A DNA stretch of 11,467 bases from Phycisphaerae bacterium (GCA_002688155.1 NZCH01000079.1:1-11467); one strand, 5' to 3'. Counted from the stretch's first letter, positions 1-7,458 are shown. Notes: generated by a model from the sequence alone, not told the origin. Translations and numbers: made by a program.

Positions 1-612
1 GAGCCAGTCGCACCGTCCCTGAGCGGCCCACACGTCCGCGTGAATGTATCGGCGCGCTGCGGCGACCTGCCGCAACATGTCGTTGTATTGCGCCAGTGCC
101 TCGTCGCTGCCCTGGTCGGCCGGTGGATACCACCCCAGGCCAGTCTGATGATACACGTTAACGATTACGATTCGCGGGTTGATCTGCCGTTCAATATCGT
201 CGAGCAGGCATTCATACTCGATCCGGAACGCATCGGCTTGCATGCCAAACCGCATGTCGTTCAGACCGTACGCGATCACAAGCAGATCCGGGTCGCGCGC
301 GATAACCTGTTTTTGCAATCGCTCGGCCGCGCTTGGCTTACGCGATCCCTCGTAACCGGCACTCTTTGTCGACAGCACGCTGGCACCCAGACCGGCGTTG
401 TGATACTCCAGTGGCTGCTCCTGACAATACTCAAGCCAATTCGCCAGCAGGTCCGCCCAGCGTTCCTGTACGTTTTGAACCCAGCCGCCACCCTCGACGG
501 TGCTCTCTCCCAGCACGACCAGACGATGAAACGGACCCACGTTGTCTACTTGATCTGTCAACGGCGCGACCTTTCGTGAATCGGGCCAGCCCCGGTTATG
601 GCCCAGGACCAT
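1..612 (-). CDS. SGNH/GDSL-type esterase or lipase, 3' end beyond the window
   Basis: Open from the ATG at 612 to the window edge (204 residues, no stop). The SGNH fold is seen in block I, LVVLGEST, with likely nucleophile Ser37 in a GES version of the GDS motif; in a block II-like NAGLG (about 72-76); and in block III, GLND (106-109). HADVWAAQG (about 181-189) leads towards the C-terminal part, where the family's Asp-x-x-His would lie outside the window. The family hydrolyses ester bonds in lipids, acetylated sugars or similar substrates; the substrate cannot be told here. No signal peptide or membrane segment is visible, so it is probably cytoplasmic. The ATG is the furthest upstream start because a TGA directly precedes it in frame; ribosome binding is weak (AGGG 12 nt upstream). 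It follows purD and a tiny ORF on the same strand, so it is probably cotranscribed. The family is fairly sure, the exact start less so. Confidence 0.82.
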   Translation of the reverse strand, partial: MVLGHNRGWPDSRKVAPLTDQVDNVGPFHRLVVLGESTVEGGGWVQNVQERWADLLANWLEYCQEQPLEYHNAGLGASVLSTKSAGYEGSRKPSAAERLQKQVIARDPDLLVIAYGLNDMRFGMQADAFRIEYECLLDDIERQINPRIVIVNVYHQTGLGWYPPADQGSDEALAQYNDMLRQVAAARRYIHADVWAAQGRCDWL

Positions 613-684
613 TCACGCAGTGTACCCTGTGTTCTGATGAACCCAGTCGCCCGAGCCATCGAACCGAATCATAACCTCATGCAT
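613..684 (-). CDS. possible 23-codon ORF between purD and the hydrolase
   Basis: An ATG at 684 opens 23 codons (begins MHEVMIRFDG, ends NTGYTA) closed by a TGA at 613-615. That TGA abuts the ATG of the SGNH hydrolase and is in the same frame. The ATG sits 7 nt after an AAGG that overlaps the purD stop region, a better ribosome site than the hydrolase's own. It could be a coupling peptide, a chance ORF, or the former N-terminus of the hydrolase cut off by a stop mutation or sequencing error. I do not recognise the peptide. Confidence 0.25.
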   Translation of the reverse strand: MHEVMIRFDGSGDWVHQNTGYTA

Positions 685-693
685 TTACTGGCC

Positions 694-1980
694 TTACCCC
701 ATAACACGAAAGCCGATATCGCGCCGATAGTAGGCGCCATCGAAATGTATTTTTGCGCAGGCGGCATTGGCTTTGTCGCGCGCCTCACGCAGGTCGCGGC
801 CCATGGCGCACACGTCCAGAACGCGCCCGCCGGCGGTGACGAGTTGGCCTTTCCCGTCACGCCGCGTTCCGGCGTGAAAGACGGTCACGTCCGGGTCCGC
901 CGCCGCGTCATCGATCCCGGTGATCGGTTTACCTGTTTCGTACTTGCCGGGGTATCCGCCGCTGGCCATGACCACGCAGCAGCAGCAGCCTGGGCGCCAG
1001 GTCAGGTCGACTTCGCAAAGCCCCCCCTGGCAGCACGCGAGGATGATGTCCAGCAGGTCGCCCTGCATGCGCATCATCAGCGGCTGAACTTCCGGGTCGC
1101 CAAAGCGGCAGTTGAACTCGATGACCTTCGGCCCGCCGGCGGTGAGCATCAGGCCGGCGTATAACACTCCCTTGTACGTCACGCCGTCGCGCCGCAGCGC
1201 ATCGACGATCGCGACGAGTATTTCACGTTCGATGGTGGCCATCAGACCGTTGTCAACCAGCGGCGTGGGTGTGTACGCGCCCATGCCACCGGTGTTCGGG
1301 CCGGTATCGCCTTCGCCTATCTGCTTATGGTCCTGCGCCGGTTCGAGCACGAACAGGTTTCGCCCATCAACCAGGGCGAGCACGGACAGTTCCTGCCCGA
1401 TGAGTCGTTCTTCGATCACGACCTGGTCACCAGCGTCACCGAACGCGCGATCGACCATAATCGTCTCGACGGCCTGCTCCGCCTGTTGCGCATCATCACA
1501 GACGATGACACCCTTGCCCTTTGCCAGGCCGGCGGCTTTGACCACCACAGGTGTTTCATGTTCACGGACGTAGTCCAGCGCGCCGTCCGCATGACCGAAA
1601 ATGCGCGCCTCGGCGGTTGGAATACTCGCAGCACGCATAATCTTTTTTGAGAATGCTTTGTCCGATTCAATGAGCGCTGCGTCTTTGCACGGGCCAAAGA
1701 CGAAACGTCCCGAACATTCGAGCCGGTCGACAATGCCGTGCGACAGCGGATCTTCCGGGCCCACGACGATCAATTCGACGTCGTTGTGGCGGCAAAAGTA
1801 GTCGATCGCATCAACAGTCTTCGTGTCCGCGGTCTCGGCGGTGATATCGACATTTTGTCCAATATCCGCCGTGCCGGCGTTGCCGGGCGCAAAAAACAGC
1901 GTTCCCGCATTGGGTGACTGTTTCAGCTTCCAGCCCAGTACGTGCTCGCGTCCGCCGCTGCCGAGTATGAGGATGTTCAT
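694..1980 (-). CDS. purD: phosphoribosylamine--glycine ligase (GAR synthetase)
   Basis: Cytoplasmic ATP-grasp enzyme of de novo purine synthesis; it joins glycine to 5-phosphoribosylamine using ATP to give GAR. The 428-aa product has the family's usual length. Visible landmarks in order: the N-terminal GSGGREH (7-13), VVGPEDPL, the ATP-grasp segment VVKAAGLAKGKGV, GPNTGGMGAY, and the metal-binding EFNCRFGDPE followed by VQPL. The start is the ATG giving MNILILGSGG; the frame stays open further upstream, but those residues do not look like PurD. No good Shine-Dalgarno site precedes it. The stretch CVVMASGGYPG is preceded by extra cysteines, making a run of four Cys (332-335) from a TGC tract. 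It lies 93 nt after the glycosidase gene on the same strand, and no other pur gene is present. Confidence 0.97.
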   Translation of the reverse strand: MNILILGSGGREHVLGWKLKQSPNAGTLFFAPGNAGTADIGQNVDITAETADTKTVDAIDYFCRHNDVELIVVGPEDPLSHGIVDRLECSGRFVFGPCKDAALIESDKAFSKKIMRAASIPTAEARIFGHADGALDYVREHETPVVVKAAGLAKGKGVIVCDDAQQAEQAVETIMVDRAFGDAGDQVVIEERLIGQELSVLALVDGRNLFVLEPAQDHKQIGEGDTGPNTGGMGAYTPTPLVDNGLMATIEREILVAIVDALRRDGVTYKGVLYAGLMLTAGGPKVIEFNCRFGDPEVQPLMMRMQGDLLDIILACCQGGLCEVDLTWRPGCCCCVVMASGGYPGKYETGKPITGIDDAAADPDVTVFHAGTRRDGKGQLVTAGGRVLDVCAMGRDLREARDKANAACAKIHFDGAYYRRDIGFRVMG

Positions 1981-2011
1981 TGCGCGAAGTTTGGGTAGGG
2001 GGTGTCGTAAC

Positions 2012-2035
2012 GCCCGCAGACCGCTGTCCGCGGGC
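2012..2035 (-). promoter_or_regulatory. GC hairpin in the purD leader
   Basis: On the minus strand GCCCGCGGAC and GTCTGCGGGC form a 10-bp stem (one G-U pair in RNA) around the 4-nt loop AGCG. It lies 31 nt before the purD ATG and 38 nt after the glycosidase stop. No T-run follows, so a classical intrinsic terminator is not supported. It could limit read-through, protect an mRNA end, or be a leader element of purD. Confidence 0.4.
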
Positions 2036-2073
2036 TTGGGCCGGGAAGTGCAAACCATAGATGATCGGCGAGA

Positions 2074-3201
2074 TTATTGCACGCCCAGCGCGTTGAGTCG
2101 GTCACGGACCACGTCCAGTGCCGGCTTGCCGCGCACACCGTAACCGGTGTCACGTGGCCCGCCCTGGTTGTACGGATCCCACGCGTAGAAGAAGACGCCA
2201 AAGAACGGGCGATCGGCGGCGCCATCGTGCGATCGCAGGTCGCCGGACCACACGTCAAAAAATGCGTCGTACCCGCGCGCCTGGGTGTGCGCGTCAGCGT
2301 CGACACCCTCTTTGTTGACGTAGTTCCAGGCATGCTTGAGCCCCCACGGCAGCGACGGATAACCGACCTCGGTGAGCAGAAAAGGCTTGCCCTTGTCGCG
2401 CGCGAACTTCATCACCTGCCCATGCACCTGGCGCCAGTTGGACCGCAGCAGCACGTCGGATGCCGGGGCATCGCTGGTCGCGCCACGCGTCAGGTTCCAG
2501 TATCCACTGGCACCAATGACGTCGAGTTGGTCCCAGAACGCCGGCACGTGGTAGTGGTCCCAGTTGCCCGAGTACATCAGCAGGCCACTGTATTTGTCAC
2601 GCACGCGGGCGATCAGCGCGTTCCAGCGGTCACGTTGTTTCTCCGTGCTGATCAGTTCAGATCCGACGCTGAACAGGCCCACGTCCGTTTCGACCGCGAT
2701 ATCGACGAAGTGGTCGATGGCGCGCTGGTACGCGCTCCACCAAGCGTCCCAGTCGCCGGGTTTAATCTTCCCACGCCATTCGCCGGCACGCGGCTTGGTC
2801 AACAGCACAATGGGCACAAGGCTTGTCGCCAGGCCGCGCTTCTTCGCGTGCGCAAACAGGGTAACGAGCTGCGCGCGGCTCGGGCCGCGGCCCGAGCCGA
2901 CCGCGATTGCAACCGAATCACTCGCTCCGCTGGTCTGAAACATCGGTGTTACGATTTGCAAGTGCGTGCAGCCCAGTCCGGCAATTTCGTCGATCGCCTG
3001 AACGTACTTGGGCAGGTACTGCGTGTGGTGGAGGTTGATGTTGAACCCAACGACGGGTCGCGGGTACGCGAACCGCGAGGAGCGGCGTGCGGCATGTGAT
3101 TCGATTGCCGATGTGCACCTCCTGCGTTGCTGGGCGATACCGGCGCCCAGCAACGCCAACACGTACACCGCCAGCGCGAGCACGGCGAGTATCCGAACCA
3201 T
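2074..3201 (-). CDS. clan GH-A glycosidase, GH113-like, exported or membrane-anchored
   Basis: 375-aa protein with an N-terminal hydrophobic segment (about 3-23) that is either a signal peptide or a membrane anchor, followed by a basic QQRRR and then a TIM-barrel-like domain from about residue 47. Clan GH-A features are seen: SVGSELIST with probable acid/base Glu182, YSGNWDHYHVPAFWDQLDVIGASGYW, and LLTEVGYPS with probable nucleophile Glu278. This pattern matches GH113 (beta-mannanase) and its relatives; the true substrate is unknown. It likely acts in the periplasm or outside the cell. The start is the ATG at 3201, chosen because of the strong GGAAGAG 7 nt upstream and because the hydrophobic segment begins there; residues encoded further upstream overlap the preceding gene. 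It lies 37 nt after the exported-protein gene, probably in one transcript. Confidence 0.8.
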   Translation of the reverse strand: MVRILAVLALAVYVLALLGAGIAQQRRRCTSAIESHAARRSSRFAYPRPVVGFNINLHHTQYLPKYVQAIDEIAGLGCTHLQIVTPMFQTSGASDSVAIAVGSGRGPSRAQLVTLFAHAKKRGLATSLVPIVLLTKPRAGEWRGKIKPGDWDAWWSAYQRAIDHFVDIAVETDVGLFSVGSELISTEKQRDRWNALIARVRDKYSGLLMYSGNWDHYHVPAFWDQLDVIGASGYWNLTRGATSDAPASDVLLRSNWRQVHGQVMKFARDKGKPFLLTEVGYPSLPWGLKHAWNYVNKEGVDADAHTQARGYDAFFDVWSGDLRSHDGAADRPFFGVFFYAWDPYNQGGPRDTGYGVRGKPALDVVRDRLNALGVQ

Positions 3202-3238
3202 TGTGCAACTCTTCCACCGATGTTTGGATCGATTCGAA

Positions 3239-5026
3239 CTAACGCTCCCTGCGCCTCTTCTTTGTGCGCAAGCCCTGCTGACCCTGACGGTTGGCCGGCG
3301 CTGCTGCTTCTGGCTGCACGAACATCGCCCGCCCGAACGAGAGCGCATCAACCGGCAGGTAAAGTCGCCCGGCAGCACCCTGTTTATCCACACTCATAGC
3401 CATCGCGATCGGTGGCAGGGTTCGCGGAATCTCGAACAGCGGTAACCCCATCGGAGCGCGGAACGCATTCATCAGCGCGGCCAGACCTGCCACATCAAAG
3501 TACATCTCCATCGTGGGCTCGGGCGGAAGCGAGGCGGCCCTGATCTGTGCGATATTTCCGGTTTTACCCATACCGTCGCCGGACACGGCGGTGCGAATCG
3601 CCCGCTTGATCAACTGCGCGTCCAGCACCGTGGTCCAGATCACCATCTCATCGGCCTGCGCGACGTATCCGCGCAGGTTCGACAGACCAGTCGACGCGAG
3701 CATCCCCCCGGCCGGCCCGCCGAGCATCGCCGGCGGAAGGTTCGTCGTCACCTCATACTGATTGACAGACACACCCTCAAACACGAGCACATTGGGCGTA
3801 TAACCGGTGACAAACGACAATCTTGCAGGTTTGCCGGTCGTCACGTCGGTGATCGGCAATTCGACCTGCATCTGGTTCAGCGTCTCGAGGTGCTCTGTAA
3901 AGCCTTTCATGACCAGGGCGGGTTGTTCTGACCGCATGACGGTGACGATGTTCGCGGTCGCGTAGGCACCCGCGGCCGCATCTGCGGGATCGCCGGATAC
4001 GTAGATCGCCATTGCCATCGCGGACACGTTTTCCAGGCTGGGCATGATCTGCTGAATCAACGAGTTCGCCGTCGCCTGCTCCGCTTCGTCGGCGCCCTTA
4101 TTCACTCTCTGCAGCATGGCGGCCAAGTCGAAGCCCTGCATATCAACGGCACCGGCGACCAGATACCGCTGGTCCGCCAGCCATGCCAGACCAGGCGCTG
4201 CGTTTCCGCCGGCGCGGTACACCTCCGAGATATTGCTGTCGGGGTTGAACGCGAACGTCTGGGTCAACCCGATCCCTTGTGGCGTGGCGTCGAACCCGAT
4301 CACCATGACGCGTGTGCCGCCGAGAAACCGTTTCACGATGCTCGTATAGGGTTGCGTGACCGCCAGGCCGCCCCCCATCTGCTCAATCTGAGCCAGCAGA
4401 ACCGGACCCATCGACTCGATGTTCACAATGACCGTCACGTCGTTGTCCACCAGATATTGACGGCCTAACGTGCCGATGTGCTCGACAATCTCATCGCTTG
4501 CGCCGTCGGGCGTATAGTCACGCACGTACTGCTCGCTGGGTCCAATCACTGCGAATCCCGTGATGGACCGCACGTACGCTGTGTGCCCCTCTGGCATGGT
4601 GATCCGCGCAACCTCATCGACAGCCTGGACATCGTAGTTGCCAAGAAACTCACCATAATCCGTCACGGGCACGAGCAGCGCGTACTGCGCTGTTTCAACC
4701 TCGCCCATCGCCCCGACGTCCTGAAGCACCAGCACGAATGCACCGCGTTCATTCACGCCCTGATTCATGCCCAGCTGCTGCTTGACCGCGCCCAGTGCGT
4801 TGCCCAGTTCGGGGTTGTTCAGGCCAAGCACATCGTTGATCATCGCCAGTTTGTCGCTGAAGGCGGAGATGTCCGGCACGGCGACGATGACGTGGGCATC
4901 CTTAATCGCCGCGTCTAGCGCGGTGCGGATCTCCTGGCCATGCGCGACGTGGCATGCACCGGCAACGAACAGACCGGCGATCGCGATCACCGCGGCTATC
5001 GACCGACCCATGGTATGCGTTTGCAT
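3239..5026 (-). CDS. exported protein of unknown function, 595 aa
   Basis: I do not recognise the family. The N-terminus has a signal peptide (hydrophobic core about 8-24) with a plausible signal peptidase I site AHG/QE after residue 30. A Cys at 25 is preceded by VAGA, a poor lipobox. The mature part is soluble-looking, rich in Ala, Met and Val, with no later membrane segment, and seems built of repeating alpha/beta units. It ends in an Ala/Gln-rich stretch and a very basic tail (KKRRRER). The ATG at 5026 follows GGAG by 10 nt; a second in-frame ATG at 5011 is possible. It is divergent from mnmA. Upstream, a weak TTGCTC/TACGGT pair with 17-nt spacing (5065-5093) is a possible promoter. The glycosidase follows 37 nt downstream, so a shared envelope or extracellular role is possible but unproven. 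Confidence 0.85.
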   Translation of the reverse strand: MQTHTMGRSIAAVIAIAGLFVAGACHVAHGQEIRTALDAAIKDAHVIVAVPDISAFSDKLAMINDVLGLNNPELGNALGAVKQQLGMNQGVNERGAFVLVLQDVGAMGEVETAQYALLVPVTDYGEFLGNYDVQAVDEVARITMPEGHTAYVRSITGFAVIGPSEQYVRDYTPDGASDEIVEHIGTLGRQYLVDNDVTVIVNIESMGPVLLAQIEQMGGGLAVTQPYTSIVKRFLGGTRVMVIGFDATPQGIGLTQTFAFNPDSNISEVYRAGGNAAPGLAWLADQRYLVAGAVDMQGFDLAAMLQRVNKGADEAEQATANSLIQQIMPSLENVSAMAMAIYVSGDPADAAAGAYATANIVTVMRSEQPALVMKGFTEHLETLNQMQVELPITDVTTGKPARLSFVTGYTPNVLVFEGVSVNQYEVTTNLPPAMLGGPAGGMLASTGLSNLRGYVAQADEMVIWTTVLDAQLIKRAIRTAVSGDGMGKTGNIAQIRAASLPPEPTMEMYFDVAGLAALMNAFRAPMGLPLFEIPRTLPPIAMAMSVDKQGAAGRLYLPVDALSFGRAMFVQPEAAAPANRQGQQGLRTKKRRRER

Positions 5027-5036
5027 CGAATATTCG
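5027..5036. promoter_or_regulatory. 10-bp palindrome between ribosome site and start codon
   Basis: CGAATATTCG is a perfect palindrome occupying exactly the interval between GGAG and the ATG of the exported-protein gene. It might be an operator half or a small RNA structure, or chance; no second copy was noticed. Confidence 0.2.
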
Positions 5037-5211
5037 CTCCGGGGGGTGAGTTTGGCGGACCTATACCGTAATCGTCGCGGGCTCGGTGAGCAACCATTAC
5101 CGCAAGAACCGGCGAACATGACTGCGTATTTCATCATAGACGCGTACCAGGCGCGGCAGGTCGATACGTCATTGGATTGTTACGAGCCGGTGCACGTGGC
5201 GTTGCCAGGCC

Positions 5212-5217
5212 TACAAT
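5212..5217 (+). promoter_or_regulatory. putative -10 box of mnmA (leaderless promoter)
   Basis: TACAAT matches the sigma-70 -10 consensus TATAAT at five of six positions and ends 8 nt before the mnmA ATG. A transcript would therefore begin at or next to the start codon. No convincing -35 lies 16-18 nt upstream. The same CCTACAATG string precedes murB. Confidence 0.5.
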
Positions 5218-5225
5218 GGCGTGTC

Positions 5226-6368
5226 ATGAACGGCCCGAGGACCAAAAGCAAAGTGCTTGTCGCGATGAGCGGCGGCGTAGACAGCTCCGTCGCGGCTCTG
5301 CTGCTGCAACAGCAGGGGTATGACGTTATCGGCTGCTTTATGCGTCTTGGCACGGTCGACGGTGTTGAGCGCGTTGATGCCGACGCGCCCGCGTGCGATA
5401 CCCATGCCACGGAAGCGCGCCACCACGGCTGCTGCACCGTCGAGGACGCGCAGGACGCGCGCATGGTCGCCGCATTACTTGGCATCCCATTCTACGTTAT
5501 GAATTTCCGACAGGACTTTGGACGGATCATTGACCACTTCGTCGACGAGTACAACGCTGGCAGAACGCCCAATCCGTGCATTCGGTGCAACAACTGGCTC
5601 AAATTCGGCAAGCTGCATCGTTACGCCCGCTCGATCGACTGCGACTTCATCGCGTCGGGCCACTATGCGCGGATCGTTCACAACGCCGGCGTTCCCCGTC
5701 TGCTGCGCGGACTCGACCGCGGCAAGGACCAGAGTTACGTGCTGTTTGGCTCACCTCGCGATCGTCTCGACCACATGCTCCTGCCCGTCGGTGAACACAC
5801 CAAAGACCAGATTCGGGAAATCGCCAGCGAGCACAGCCTGCCAGTGTTCGACAAGCCGGACAGCCAGGAAATCTGCTTCGTGCCGGATAACGATTACGCC
5901 GGCCTCGTCACCCGCCAGACACCCCAGAAGGTGGCGTCCGGCGACGTCGTGGACACGAGCGGCGCCGTGGTCGGACAACATGGCGGACAGCAACGGTTCA
6001 CCATTGGGCAGCGCCGCGGGCTCGGCATGGCGCTGGGGTATCCTGTTTACGTCGTCGATCGCGATGCGCAGCACAACACCGTGACGATCGGCACGGCGGA
6101 CGACCTGTTGGCAGACGGTTTGATCGCCGACGAGACGAATTGGCTGATCGACCCGCCGACTGACTTACCACGTCGCTGCACAGCGATGATTCGCTACAAC
6201 GGCGGGCCAGTGGAGGCGACAGTGCTGGCAACGGGGTCTGACACGCTGCGCATCGAGTTCCTCGAGCCGGTACGAGCCGTTTCGCCGGGTCAGGCGGTCG
6301 TCTGTTATGACGATGACCGGGTCCTCGGCGGCGGGTGGATCGTCGAGGCTGGACGTACTGAACTCTAA
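5226..6368 (+). CDS. mnmA: tRNA-specific 2-thiouridylase
   Basis: Cytoplasmic enzyme that adenylates and thiolates U34 of Lys, Glu and Gln tRNAs, receiving sulfur from a relay. The 380-aa product has the usual length. Seen in order: the PP-loop SGGVDSS (15-21) for ATP, HGCCTVEDAQDAR (67-79), NPCIRCN with catalytic Cys118, the tRNA/ATP region ASGHYARI, GKDQSYVLF, and SQEICFVP with the second catalytic Cys217. The C-terminal beta domain starts near the RFTIGQRRGLG motif. About 25 residues lie between CFMRLG and HGCC, somewhat longer than in E. coli. The ATG at 5226 is the first start after the TACAAT box; no Shine-Dalgarno site is present. The frame is open upstream, but that part overlaps the divergent gene and is not MnmA-like. 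It lies 84 or 93 nt before murB, depending on the murB start. Confidence 0.97.
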   Translation: MNGPRTKSKVLVAMSGGVDSSVAALLLQQQGYDVIGCFMRLGTVDGVERVDADAPACDTHATEARHHGCCTVEDAQDARMVAALLGIPFYVMNFRQDFGRIIDHFVDEYNAGRTPNPCIRCNNWLKFGKLHRYARSIDCDFIASGHYARIVHNAGVPRLLRGLDRGKDQSYVLFGSPRDRLDHMLLPVGEHTKDQIREIASEHSLPVFDKPDSQEICFVPDNDYAGLVTRQTPQKVASGDVVDTSGAVVGQHGGQQRFTIGQRRGLGMALGYPVYVVDRDAQHNTVTIGTADDLLADGLIADETNWLIDPPTDLPRRCTAMIRYNGGPVEATVLATGSDTLRIEFLEPVRAVSPGQAVVCYDDDRVLGGGWIVEAGRTEL

Positions 6369-6448
6369 ACTTGTACGGGCCTGATACTCGATCAACAGTA
6401 AGTGTCCACACCTTTGAATCAGACCGCCAACGCATCGTCCACTGTGCC

Positions 6449-6454
6449 TACAAT
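6449..6454 (+). promoter_or_regulatory. putative -10 box of murB (leaderless promoter)
   Basis: TACAAT ends 7 nt before the ATG at 6462, nearly the same arrangement as at mnmA. An in-frame ATG at 6453 overlaps the box itself. If the box is a promoter, that earlier ATG cannot be in the transcript, which favours 6462 as the start. Confidence 0.5.
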
Positions 6455-6461
6455 GCCGCCA

Positions 6462-7367
6462 ATGCATGCGTGGCTGGATGACCTGAACATACCGTACAAG
6501 ACAAACGAGCCGCTGGCGCCGCTGACGTGGTACAAGGTGGGCGGGGCGGCGCAGGTGCTCGCGGAACCTTCAAGTGTGCAACAGCTCACCGCGCTGGCCT
6601 CGCAATGTCACACAGCGGACGTGCCCACACGCGTGCTGGGTTTGGGCGCGAACTTGCTTGTGGCGGACCAGGGTGTGGATGGCGTTGTGGTCCGGCTTTC
6701 GGACCCTGCATTTCGGCAGGTGCGAATCGAGGGCACGACCGTCGTGGCGGGCGGAGGGTTTGAGCTGGCGAAGCTGGTGCTCACGACCGCCAGGGCGGGC
6801 CTTGCGGGTCTCGAATGTCTCGCGGGGATCCCCGCGTCCGTCGGCGGCGCGATACGCATGAACGCCGGCGGCGTGTTCGGTGATATCGGCCAGGCCGTCA
6901 AACGCGTTATGGTCGCCGACGCGACCGGGCAGGTCTATTACCGCGATCGTGACGATCTGGAGTTCTCATATCGCCGTACGAACATCGTCGCCAGGTACAT
7001 TCTTTCCGTGCAGTTCGATCTGTCACCGGACGACCCGAAGGCCCTGATACGTCGGGTAAAGGAAATCTTTCTGTACAAAAAGAATACCCAGCCGCTGCGC
7101 GAGGGCTCGGCCGGCTGCGCCTTTAAGAACCCCGATCAGCCCGACCCGCAGGGCCGTCGGCTCAGCGCCGGACAATGGATCGACAAAGCCAGCCTGAAAA
7201 ATTTCGCGATCGGCGGCGCGCGTGTGTCCGACCGCCACGCCAACTTCATCATCACCGACCGTGGCTGCACTGCCGGCGACGTCATCACACTCATCAACCA
7301 CGTTCAAAAGACCGTCGCCGACCGATTTGGCGTCGCACTTGAACGCGAAGTGGTGGAATGGCCCTGA
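6462..7367 (+). CDS. murB: UDP-N-acetylenolpyruvoylglucosamine reductase
   Basis: FAD enzyme that reduces the enolpyruvyl group of UDP-GlcNAc-enolpyruvate with NADPH to give UDP-MurNAc, the second committed step of peptidoglycan precursor synthesis, in the cytoplasm. 301 aa, the size of the shorter type II MurB. Seen: TWYKVGGAA (22-30), FAD-binding LGLGANLLV (59-67), GIPASVGGA (122-130), SYRRT (169-173) with the catalytic Arg, GSAGCAFKNP (215-224), and a C-terminal Glu near 296. The proton-donor position is Cys219 instead of the serine of E. coli MurB. In-frame alternatives are a GTG at 6402 and an ATG at 6453; I prefer 6462 because of the TACAAT box and because MHAWLDDL fits a normal N-terminus. 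No Shine-Dalgarno site is seen. Confidence 0.95.
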   Translation: MHAWLDDLNIPYKTNEPLAPLTWYKVGGAAQVLAEPSSVQQLTALASQCHTADVPTRVLGLGANLLVADQGVDGVVVRLSDPAFRQVRIEGTTVVAGGGFELAKLVLTTARAGLAGLECLAGIPASVGGAIRMNAGGVFGDIGQAVKRVMVADATGQVYYRDRDDLEFSYRRTNIVARYILSVQFDLSPDDPKALIRRVKEIFLYKKNTQPLREGSAGCAFKNPDQPDPQGRRLSAGQWIDKASLKNFAIGGARVSDRHANFIITDRGCTAGDVITLINHVQKTVADRFGVALEREVVEWP

Positions 7368-7380
7368 AAAAGCGCCAGAA

Positions 7381-7450
7381 AGTCGCAGAGTAAGAAAGTC
7401 GGATTTCAGGGCTTGACTTGGTAAACGTTTGGCTTTCTGACTTTTCGACT
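7381..7450. repeat. long imperfect inverted repeat before the lolC-type gene
   Basis: AGTCGCAGAGTAAGAAAG (7381-7398) pairs with CTTTCTGACTTTTCGACT (7433-7450) at 15 of 18 positions, and a few further pairs, some G-U, extend inwards. It fills most of the spacer between murB and the permease gene and ends 8 nt before its ATG. It could terminate or attenuate transcription or be a dispersed repeat element; no T-run follows the right arm. Confidence 0.5.
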
Positions 7451-7458
7451 CATTGCCC

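Noticed and set aside
598..1164. 188-codon plus-strand frame over purD
   Set aside because: It is antisense to purD, which has all family motifs and normal length.
2077..3099. 340-codon open frame on the plus strand
   Set aside because: It lies antisense to the glycosidase gene, whose protein has clear catalytic motifs. The translation is rich in Arg, Val and His and resembles no family; it is a by-product of high G+C.
5012..5050. Exported 595-aa protein as a lipoprotein (Cys25)
   Set aside because: The residues before the Cys are VAGA, which do not fit the usual L-[AS]-[GA]-C lipobox, while a better signal peptidase I site (AHG/QE) lies just after.
6402..6461. GTG at 6402 as the murB start
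   Set aside because: It has no ribosome site, adds 20 residues unlike MurB, and lies upstream of the TACAAT box next to the better ATG at 6462.
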